From Guillardia theta CCMP2712 (lineage: Eukaryota > Cryptophyceae > Pyrenomonadales > Geminigeraceae), in assembly GCF_000315625.1 (NCBI RefSeq), contig NW_005434657.1:810160-874159 (forward strand): a stretch of DNA of 64,000 nucleotides. The letters run 5' to 3'. The notes below the pieces were generated by a model, which had not been told where the DNA came from, did not search any database, and worked only from the letters and a program-made list of their open reading frames with translations. Below, one piece after another: positions 55,198-64,000 of this stretch (position 1 is its first letter; the number at the start of each line of letters is the position of its first letter). The position numbers and the translations under genes are program-made.

Positions 55198-58100
55198 ATG
55201 AAGAGCCCTGTCTGCCATCACAACAAAGATCTCACAGGCATACTGAATGGCTCGGGCAGAGTGAAGAAGAAACATATCAACTTGTTCTTTCTCACGTTTG
55301 CCATTGTAACTCAATGCTCCTTCTCTGCTCCTCTTCCTCTCGTGACCAAATCACCTGAGCATCCTGTGACTTCCAACTTTCGTCGTGTGAATGGCTGTGA
55401 TGGAGTCACATGCAAGGTATGTGATCACCCTTGTTTGCAGCTTCAGGCTCTGACTTCCTCCTCCTCCTCTTCCTCGTCTCTTGCATCAGACTTGCTCCTG
55501 CTACACCAGCTCCTGCTACTGCACAGTCTCCTTCTCCAACCTCATCGTCGATGGAGTTCTGAACAACCCGGCATCGAGCGGCTCTCCAACTTCTTCCATC
55601 AACGCCATCAGGTTGACAGTCTCCGTCGGCTGCGCCTCCCTGCTCCGCCCCTCCACCTCTATTTCGGACATCACCTACTCCCCCAACGTCGTCGATAAGG
55701 TTGTTCCCATCAGCAACAGCGCCGTATGCAGCGACTGCACGTCCTCCTCCCAGATCGCCTACCTCGAGATTTCTCAGAGCACCATAAGCAGCGTCAAGCT
55801 TGCAAACACACCCATCAGCGTCACTGTCGGGAAGGCGTCTGCTTGTCAAACTTCCTCTGCTCCCAGCTCCTGCCAGCCCTGCGTCAACGTCACGAGCTAC
55901 CTCGATGTTCAGGTGTATGCAGAGTTCAGCTACGTGGCCACGAACAATGGGTCGCCTACTCGGCTCCTGCTGGGGATTGTGTTTGCGATCGTGTGGACGA
56001 TCATCATGGTGGTTCCTGTCATTATCTGGCTCCGCAGGCGCCGCTCCAACAGCATCGAGGACCCAGCTGGTTTCCAGCAGCTCCACGTCATGATGCCGAC
56101 ATCACGCCGATCTGCGCGGCGGCGAGCGATCCGGACGCGCCCTCGTCGGTTCAAGGCGATGAAGCAGGTGGAGTGGGAAGGAGAGCGAGGAGAGAACAGG
56201 AGGCGGCATGGTTGGGTCCTGTCGAGTTCCGACATCGCCGAGCAGTCGAAGGAGATCCTGGAGAGGAACTCGTCCATCCTCGGCAGGAACGCACCAGCAG
56301 CTGTCGTGTGCAAGCTCGAAGACGGATGGTGCAAGATCGTGCGGGCTACCGAGAGGGGGCAGCCGCGAAAGATCCAAGTGAGCAGCGAAGAGATCGAGGT
56401 ACTCGCTCCTCCCCTCGTGCTCCTCCCTTGCCCCCTGCTCACATGCCGTCCTTCTCTCTCCTCTCCTTGCTCACTGATCGGTTGCACTCGTCCTTCATCG
56501 TTCCCTTCTCCTTCCCTCCCGCTCCTCTCGCTCCCGCCCTCCCGCGTCCATACTTCTGCCGCCTTGTCCACAACCCTCATCCTGCCTCCTTCTCCCCCCT
56601 CCCCTCCCTTTCCTCTCTCTGACCCTCTTCCCATGTACAGAGAGAGAGCATGCAGAAGGAGGGATACGTTCTCATCACTCTCCCTCAATCTGTCCGCTAC
56701 GGACAGGTGAAAACTTGCCCTTGCGCTCCCTGTGACCCTGACAGTCCTCCAGGGAGTGTCGGGCGACATTCAGGTTGACATCTTCGGCAACATCATCCCT
56801 TGGAGCCACTGCAAGGAGTCTGAGGACTTGAGGACCAAGATAGACAAGTGAGATGGGAGGGTCTGTTGGAGGAGAGAGAGACTTCAGCATGTTGCGATGG
56901 GAGATGTTGAGATGATGTGGAGGAGTTGATGATCGAGGCTGATGTACGACAAGTACATTTACTTGGATGCTCCTGACTTGATGTCCCTGAAGCTTCCGAA
57001 CTGTGCTGGACAACTTCCGATTCTCTCACTTTGGGAATGATCGCAAAGAGCTGCACATTTCCATCGAAAGGTTCAAACCATCTCGTAGCTTGCTTGCTGG
57101 CCCTCATGCTCGTGATTTCAGGTCAACCCTCTGGCAGAGCTCCTTTGACACTGTCATGAAACTTTCCAACATCGACATGCTGCGGACATTTCATATCCAA
57201 GTGAGCAGGACGAGGGAGGAGGACGGATGGTAGTGGGTGCAGGGAGGAGGGGAGGGGGGCGGGGAGTACGGAAGAGGTGAGAGTGGAGCAGGAGCAGGGA
57301 GATACAAGCAGGAGCAGGTGGTGGTAGAGGATCATTGATGGAAGCGTGAAAGTGTTTTGGCCTTGTCTGAATGTTTTTTGTTTCAGTTTGTTGGTGAAGA
57401 AGGGTCGGACTTTGGCGGGGTGAGACGCGAATGGTATCATCTGATCACGTTGGAGTTGGTTAAGGTGAATGATCTTTCCTCTCCCTCTCCCCCTTCTTCC
57501 TCTTCTACCACTTTTGTTTCATCTTCATCATCTCTATTATGATCCATACCACTACAATCTTCTTCTCCTCTGCTGCCGTGACCTGTCGCTGCTCTGTGAA
57601 AACAATCGTCATCATTCCGCACCTGAACTTCCTTCCTTCTGCTCCTCCTCCTCTTCCCTTACTTATGACTGCAGCCGGAGTATGGATTGTTTGAATTCAG
57701 CGATGAATCTTACCTCTATCAGCTCGCAAGCCACATCGACTCCAAGGTGAATCACTCCCTCCTGCATGCTGGCCTCCCCTATCCAGTCTCCTCCTCTATC
57801 TCGGCCCTCTCCTCTCCTGCCTCCTCCTCCTCCCTATCCCCCTGCTCTCTTCCTCTTCTTCTCATCGCTACTTCCACCACCACCTGCCGCTCCCTCATAA
57901 CCTTTTTAGGCGGGCGAGACCGCCGTAGGAGCACAAGCTGTGGTACGAGGCGATTTGGTCAAGGTAACTGAGATTCTCTCCTCCCTCCTCCCTCCTCCCT
58001 CCTCCCTCCTCCCTCCTCCCTCCTCCCTCCTCCCTCCTCCCTCCTCCTCCTGCTTTTCCATCCCTATCCTATACCTTCTTTGCATCTCCTCCTTTCCCTT

Positions 58101-59527
58101 GTCTTGTCCTGCTCCTCCTGATGACATGTCTGTAGCTCCTCGACTTCTTCTCTTTCGCCGGGAAGATTCTCGCCAAGTGCATCGTCGACCAGCAGATTTG
58201 CAGCGTTCAGTTCACGACGGCTGTCTACAAGAAACTTCTGCTGCTCCCGTTCACGGTGAGAGGGAGAGAGTGAAAAGGAGAGGGAGGGAAGACCAGGGGG
58301 CAGTGTGCACGAGGGAGGAAGAGCAAGAAGGACAGGGAAGAGCAAGAAGGGGAAGGGAGGGAAAGGGAGAGGGAGCGCGAAGGGAGGGGAGCGAGAGGAC
58401 GGGACAGGGGGTTGAGCAAGGTTGCGACGATGGCGGGGGAGAGGGAGGGATAAGGGGGAACGGGGATCATTGACAAGTTCTCCCGCAGGTGGAAGACTTG
58501 GAGTCAGTTGATCGAGAGTTGTATCACTCCCTCGAGTGGGTCCTGGAGTGCAATGCAGATGAAGAGGTCTGCTGTGACATTTGCTTCTCCGACCCCCTCC
58601 TCCTCATGCCTGCCCTTCACCAGTTCCTCATCTTCCTCCTCTTCCTCCTCTTCCTCCTCTTCCTCCGTCGCTTCTTTTTCGTGCTCCCTTTTCTCTCCCC
58701 CCATTCTCCTTCTATCCTCGCTCATCCTCGTCCTTCCTAGTCTCGACTGATCTCTTCCGCTGCTGCTCTCTTTGTTCTCTTACCCCCCTGCAGGATCTTG
58801 CCATGTATATGTGTGTGGATACAACGGATGTGGATGGCAACTATGTAGGAGGAGGAGGAGGAGGAGGAGAGAGGGGAGGCGGGGGGAGTGGGGGGAGTGG
58901 GGGTGAAGGAGGAAGAAGAGAAGAGGTATTCTTGTGATGACGTATCGTTAACAGATCACGATCGATCTCGTGGAGGGAGGCCGAGACATCCCGGTGACGG
59001 AGGCCAACAAGCATCAGTTCGTGCAGAAGATGATCAACTGGCGCCTCGTCGACCGCGTTGCCGTCCAGACCGACGCCTTCGTCGCCGGCTTCCACTCCGT
59101 CCTGCCCCTCGAGTACCTCCAGCCCTTCTCGGCCGGCGACCTTGAGCTCCTCCTGTGCGGCTCGACTGAGATCGACATCGAGGACTGGAAGGTGAACACG
59201 CTCTACAAGTCAGGCTACAGCAGCGAATCCGACATCGTCGGCTGGTTCTGGGAGCTCGTGAGGAAGATGGACAACGTGGAGCGGATGCGCCTCCTCCAGT
59301 TCGTGACCGGCACCACCGCCATCCCCAGCAGAGGCTTCGCGCATCTCCAGGGGTCAGACGGGGAGAGGAGGTTCAGCATCATGAGGGTTGTGGATACGAG
59401 GAGGCTGCCGCAGGCGCACACTTGCTTCAACGAGCTTGTGCTGCCTGAGTACGCCACCCAGGATGAGTTCGAGGCGAAGCTGCTTAAGGCGATGGAGCAT
59501 GTCAACGATGGGATTCTCCTGCGTTGA
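55198..59527 (+). CDS. membrane-anchored HECT E3 ubiquitin ligase
   Basis: About fourteen exons join in frame. The N-terminus has a signal sequence (INLFFLTFAIVTQCSF). Residues about 60-230 form a Cys-containing ectodomain (TCSCYTSSCYCTVSFSN, AVCSDCTSSS, CQPCVNVTSY). Residues about 231-254 are a transmembrane helix (LLLGIVFAIVWTIIMVVPVI) followed by RRRR and a basic cytosolic stretch. The rest is a HECT domain: STLWQSSFDTVMKL, FVGEEGSDFGGVRREWYHL, PEYGLFEFSDES, FSFAGKILAKCIVDQQ, ITIDLVEGGRDIPVTEANK, RLLQFVTGTTAIPSRGF and the catalytic Cys in LPQAHTCFNELVLPEY. The ligase takes ubiquitin from an E2 onto that Cys and passes it to substrates. With Cys-rich part outside and HECT inside the cell it looks receptor-like. 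A 6-base exon near 56936 is uncertain. The start may extend upstream. Confidence 0.72.
57970..58052 (+). repeat. intronic CTCCCTC array in the HECT gene
   Basis: About eleven copies of a CTCCCTC 7-base unit lie in the intron between GDLVK and LLDFFSFAGKILAK. It is the same unit (in sense orientation) as the intronic array at 32168-32242 of the large minus-strand gene. Confidence 0.8.
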
Positions 59528-60070
59528 CGTCCCAGCAACCTGTGTAGATTATGTGCGAAGACACTGTGAAATAATACCAAGACAAACACTGAGAGGTCGG
59601 AAGTTCCTCTAGAACCACCTTGAGTTGTACACTCAAACCAACATGTTGATAGCATCCAACATCGGATGGTCGTTTAATGAGCCTTCTCGGGCAGCAGCGC
59701 CATATCCTCACTGACAGCAACACCAATCAAACTGCATCATAGGGTCACGAGGTGAAGGCAGCTTCGCAGCTCGTTGGCTCTTGGCTGCTCATCACTGTCA
59801 TATCCGTTCGCGCCATCATCGACACTTCACGTTCATTTCATCCTGGTGAGCAGGCGAACTCCTTCAAGGAGCTCCTCTCCTGCAGCCGTCCACGATGATG
59901 GGGCGATTGACAGCATCCACTGCAGGATACCTGAGCCAACCTCAGCACAACACATCCAGCACCGCCTTCATGTTACTTGGAGTTTCCTCGCTTGATCTTG
60001 CGAAACCCTGCTTTGTCTTTGTGTCCGTGCTTGCCTGCTATGGCGTCAGCGACTCGATTCCACACCAAGA
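59528..60070. other. convergent spacer between HECT and KH genes
   Basis: No ORF with coding character was seen in this 543-base gap. It has no conspicuous repeat. It probably contains both 3' UTRs. Confidence 0.55.
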
Positions 60071-61115
60071 TCAACCACCAGTCGCCTGCACAATCTGCTC
60101 GATGGCAGTCTGAGCAAGGAAGACACAGTGCTGAGGCCCAGTGATGACAAAGACAGGATCTTGACCGCGCTGTGGAGGTCAAGGTCAGCAGGACGGATGG
60201 TTCGAGTTGTTTTTACCTTCGGGCTTACAATGGTTGTGCACGTTTGCAGTGCGATGCCCTGAATGACGCTACCCGATGGCCCAACAACCAATCCGACTCT
60301 ATCCGCAGGTACCTGTTGTTTTCTTGCATCAGATCGCTGAACAACGGGGTTCAAACATCGGCAAGATCTCACCGATAAGTTGATCGTTACGTTTTCTACT
60401 GACTCTTGCCATGGAACAATGCTAGCCTGAGAGAGGAGAAGTCAGCATCTTGCGATGAGAGAAGGATCACGCCGCAAACATCACTCACCTGATAGACTTT
60501 GGCTTCGATACAAGCTTTCGCCGCTTCTATGCAGATTGGCGTCCCAGTGACCTCAAACTCAGGTTTCCCACCCTTGATTGGACATTTTATCTGCGTTCTG
60601 CTCTGGTACGCGATGGTATCGATGACCACGTGTTGTGAGCCCATTACGAATCCTACCAAAGACTCCGGGACCACCACCACTGACGTGCGAGTGGCATCCT
60701 TGTGATCCTTTGCTTCCCTTTCTAACGCCTCATGCTCCTTCGCCCTGATCAGAGCCGATGCAGCATTGACAAGAACCTTGGCTCCCGAGATGACGAAGAT
60801 GGGCTCTTCCCCTTTGCGCGGAGAGAAGATCGTAGTCTCCGTCTGCTGCGCGATCTCGTTTATCACGCGCCCCTTCGGACCCACCACGAACCCAGCACAG
60901 TCTTGCCGTACTTTCAGCTTGATTGTGGTTATAGCCTCGTTTCCTCCCGCACTCCCAGCATTCTTTTTGTCGCTCCTATCGACTCCGTCATGGCGTGCCT
61001 TCGCTTGATTTTCATGCCGTTGCATTCCCTTCGGCTCAGAATTCCGAGCTTCTTGCTTCTCGCGCTCACGCTCAGCTGCCTTCGCAGCCCACACATTCGG
61101 TGCTGGAGCTGCCAT
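60071..61115 (-). CDS. triple KH-domain RNA-binding protein, MEX3/Bicaudal-like
   Basis: Four exons (61115-60489, 60426-60373, 60312-60217, 60169-60071) give 291 residues. Residues 1-60 are charged and disordered. KH1: DCAGFVVGPKGRVINEIAQQ and EPIFVISGAKVLVNAASALI. KH2: VVVVPESLVGFVMGSQHVVI and PEFEVTGTPICIEAAKAC. KH3: VPADRVGLVVGPSGSVIQGI and DPVFVITGPQHCVFLAQTAI. KH1 and KH3 keep a canonical GPKG or GPSG (GxxG) loop; KH2 has GSQH, which lacks the final Gly and may not bind RNA. The 'F-V-x-G' strand after each loop resembles MEX3-type KH pairs. The protein probably binds single-stranded RNA. Introns are 46-62 bases with GT-AG ends. Confidence 0.85.
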
Positions 61116-62889
61116 GGTTCCCGCTGTACTTTGAAAGAAAGATACTCAAACTCAAGGTATGCCCGTCTTGGCGCCTTCAGAGAATGTGCAGAGAATGTGC
61201 TGCGTCTTACAGTCTTCCAGCAATAAACTATGCAATACCAATGGATGCCTGATGCAACGTGCAACAATCGGACAGCACTGAGTTCAACTACCTTGTTTCA
61301 CTCAGTCAGCTTTCCCTAGTTTCAAGCATCTCAAAGTTACCAGGATGTGAAAAGAGGGTTCACGAGCAGATAATTACGGCTGCATGGAGTTCCAGGAAGA
61401 ATTCTCCGCTGGCCTACACGTTACAAGCTCAGAACGGACACAATTCCTTGCTGGGATCTAAATCATTGTGTGTTTCCAACCAAAACCAAACAGCGAGTGA
61501 ACTATGAATTTTCAAGCTGAACCAGCAAATCCTATACGTAGTCTAGCTCTGAGTCTTACGGTTGAGTTTTCACTTCAGAAGTCACATTCACCAGACAATC
61601 GAAAGAAGTAGAGCAGCTAAAATCCTCAGCTTTCTTTCTTTTTTGGACAACACCCACTCACAACCACCAACGAGATGCCGAAACGAAATGAAAGAAGGAA
61701 ACAAAGATGATGATGAAACATCAACATAATACATCAAGAAAATCTCAGCAGCATGCAAGAGAGGCTTTGAGGGAGAGCAAAAGCTCATGTTGCAATCTCT
61801 TCAACTAGCGCGATGGCCTTCACGAGATGGGGCTGGAGGGACACAACAGGCATCAGAGGAGAGGAAAATGGATATGCATCTTGCAAGGGTGAAGAGATGA
61901 AGAGGAGGAGGGGGAGATAACAGGAAGGAAAGAGCCATAGCCGCGTCTCCTCCCGCCTCCCCTCCCTGCCGCCGACATCCGCGTCCCTGCAATACCCTCA
62001 TGACTCACACCACCCCACCCCCTAAAATCATCTCACTGTGATCCCACCCACCCACCACCCCACCCCTTCTCCTCCTTCATGAGTGTTGTATATGACCCCC
62101 ACCTCCAAAGTAATCCTACTTGGATAAGCACGAGGATTATACATGGACCCCTCCAGTACATACCCTACCCCCATTTCTGATATTCAACCCCTCCAATTAC
62201 CTGGAATATACCCCACCTTTTGAAATATCATTCTCACCCTACCCTATTTTTGGAGTCCTGATCGTACAAGTACCCACCTCATTGATATCCAATCCATCGA
62301 AGTACCCCACATTTCCCCACAATTCTTGTACCCTACCCCCATTCAAAATTGTGGTCGCCCGATTTCGAAGGTCAATATATTACCCAAAATAGGGTAATAG
62401 ATGGGGTGGTCCACCCCATCCCCGCAGCTTCCTCCACCCACCCCACTCTTATCTCAAGGATTGACCACCCCACACCACCATCCCCAATACTACGACCGGT
62501 ACCGTATCCCCGGTTACATCAACCCACCACCCCCTCTAATGCTTTCCTCACCCAGTTTTTTCCTCTGCTTGGAGAAGGTGGGGTAGGCCAGTGCACGAGG
62601 GTACTACCCCTACCCTACCCCCACATTTCCCCCTTCATCGTGCCCCACTACCCCCAACCCCACCCTCACATTGTAAATCAAGTCCGCCTCAGCGTTTGGG
62701 CCATAGCGCAAAATGCACTGTGAACTAGGAGGTAGTAGGAAAGTGAAGCGCCCAAAAGAAGCGCGCGAGGCTGCAGAAACAAGGTCAGGAGCAGAGCATG
62801 CAGTCAACACGACCTAATGTTGGAAGCTCTCCGAGGCTCTAGGAGGACACTGCATCTGCGAGCGCGGGCAGCAGCGGTTCAATGTTCAC
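61116..62889. other. intergenic region with long C-rich tract
   Basis: About 61990-62690 is full of CACCCCACCCC, TACCCCACC and ACCCTACCCCC words on the + strand, reading G-rich on the minus strand towards the KH gene. Sequence at 61560-61990 has short ORFs without coding character. No gene is recognised. Confidence 0.5.
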
Positions 62890-63099
62890 ATGACATCCCA
62901 TTTTAGCATCTTGGACGGACAGAGGACGTATGAAGGAAAGAATGTTTCAGCATGCGATGTCTTGATCGATCTCCGTGGATCTTTGATGCTGCTGACTCCG
63001 GCTTCAACTGGCATTCTGCGGCTGGCGTATGAGGGAATCGTACTAGACGATCGCATTGGAGGACGAGGGCCTTTGGACATTGATGTACTCTTTCGATGA
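62890..63099 (+). CDS. small ORF of uncertain status
   Basis: An ATG-started frame encodes 69 residues (MTSHFSILDGQRTYEGKNV ... GGRGPLDIDVLFR). The middle (ACDVLIDLRGSLMLLTPAST) is moderately hydrophobic. It has balanced composition and no repeats, so it may be real, but it has no recognised family and no splice context. It could be an exon of a larger gene. Confidence 0.3.
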   Translation: MTSHFSILDGQRTYEGKNVSACDVLIDLRGSLMLLTPASTGILRLAYEGIVLDDRIGGRGPLDIDVLFR

Positions 63100-63566
63100 T
63101 CGGTTGTCGCTCACATATGACGACGTAACCCACTGTTCACGTCGTTGGGTTGGGTTGTATACAATTTCACCAGGGAGGTGAAGTGAACTGCAAAGTCGCC
63201 GATTCATAGCTGGACGAAGATAAAGTGTGGTGGAGGGGCTGGGGAGGAAGGGCGGGACAGTGATGATCTAGTGGAAGAGGAAGACAGACCCTCTATGAGA
63301 TGTCGTCATTACAATCTGCTATGGACATGATCTCGCTGTCACCTCAGAGGGGAGGTCTATTTAGAGGAGCCTGAGGAGGGCGACAAGGGTACCGATTAAG
63401 TCTTTATGATCTTACAACGATGACAGCAGCGTCATCAACAAGAATAAATGAAAGAGTTGGTCATTGCACGACACACTCGCATGAGCAGTGCTCATCGTTC
63501 ACCTCGTCCATCGTACGAGCTCCGCTCAGTATCTGCTCACGTCGGGTCACTGATGAGTAACAAACA

Positions 63567-64000
63567 TTACCACCCCACCTTCTGCTTCGCAGCTGCAAAC
63601 TCCTCGTCGTTGAGCTTGCCCTCGTCGTGCAGTTTGCACAGCTCGTTGATCGTCCAGATCACCTGGGATGAGGGATGACGGGAGTGAAGACAACCGCTGC
63701 AGGCTCTCACGTTGCAACTCCGCTTCGTTTCGGCATGGACCGAGTTCTTGCAGATGGTTTCTTGGACGGGAGCGACAGCTGTGTTCTATGGAAGCAACCG
63801 TTAGCACAAGCGAGAGGAAGGAGGACAAGAGGAAGCCAGGAAGATGAAGGAGAACGAGAGACATGGGAATGCACATACTCCTTGAGCTTCGTCCGTCCTG
63901 TTGGCCATGAAAAATCAGACCACAATTTCATCATAACTAGTTATGAATGCTGAAAACTTACATCAGATGATTGCTGCCTGCGTCTTCTTCCTGATCTGAC
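63567..64000 (-). CDS. SHOCT-domain protein, C-terminal part (5' end outside window)
   Basis: The last exon (63662-63567) encodes VIWTINELCKLHDEGKLNDE then EFAAAKQKVGW and a stop. This matches the SHOCT motif (L-x-x-L-x-x-G-x-[IL]-[TN]-x-[ED]-EF-x-x-x-K), a short helical hairpin at the C-terminus of many bacterial and some eukaryotic proteins. Upstream minus-strand pieces NTAVAPVQETICKNS (near 63796-63750) and TDEAQG (near 63895) join in frame through GT-AG introns. The gene continues past the right edge. The SHOCT motif is usually an oligomerisation or binding tail; the main domain is not in view. Confidence 0.55.

Noticed and set aside
55008-55358. Plus-strand ORF upstream of the HECT gene (GTFVEWKDVMGTVHTSMNDR)
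   Set aside because: Overlaps the signal-peptide exon in another frame and has no start context or homology; it could be a missed 5' exon, but support is too thin.
62000-62690. Telomere-like C-rich repeats suggesting a chromosome end
   Set aside because: Words are irregular (CACCCC, TACCCC, ACCCTA mixed), embedded between genes, and similar tracts occur throughout the window.

Overview
The window looks like nuclear DNA of an intron-rich unicellular eukaryote. Genes sit close together on both strands. Introns are mostly 44-60 bases long with GT-AG ends, and exon joins keep the reading frame through conserved domains. Intergenic DNA is full of microsatellites, purine/pyrimidine strand-biased tracts and a GC-rich dispersed sequence. 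Protein content (plant-like glyoxylate/succinic-semialdehyde reductase, archaeal-type phosphoglycerate mutase, neurochondrin, ELMO, DBF4, LSM12, HECT) fits a photosynthetic protist. My best guess is a cryptophyte of the Guillardia type; this is inference from style, not from a marker gene. I saw no rRNA, tRNA, CRISPR, prokaryotic operon or intact transposon.

Layout. 1-16.5 kb: end of an ELMO-domain gene, neurochondrin (-), a secretory-pathway TPR-glycosyltransferase (+), LSM12 (-), a double cNMP-binding-like protein (+), GLYR1-type reductase (-), a coiled-coil protein (+), a DBF4-like Cdc7 regulator (-), then two tandem repeats. 16.5-31 kb: an intronless 1,466-residue helical protein with poly-His, a protein made of three repeat units (-), a 2.7-kb repeat-rich gap, a small unknown gene, a multi-pass membrane protein (-) with about 31 CAG units in an intron, and a BSD-domain protein (+). 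31-45 kb: a very large low-complexity-laden gene (-), a membrane TPR protein (-), a repeat-rich gap, and a RING-LON-AlgH fusion gene (-). 45-64 kb: a long coiled-coil gene (+), ApgM-type phosphoglycerate mutase (-) head to head with a histidine phosphatase (+), a membrane-anchored HECT ubiquitin ligase (+), a triple-KH RNA-binding protein (-), and a partial SHOCT-domain gene at the right edge (-).

The genes do not form one pathway; the order looks like ordinary eukaryotic gene neighbourhood. Recurrent themes are ubiquitin ligation (RING-LON-AlgH, TM-HECT), RNA handling (LSM12, KH) and replication control (DBF4). The most unusual items are the RING-LON-AlgH fusion, the transmembrane HECT ligase, the three-unit protein at 21-23 kb, three apparent GC-AG introns, and a GC-rich dispersed repeat with about six copies. 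Exon models were built by eye from splice sites, frame and domain continuity; 5' ends are the least certain part.
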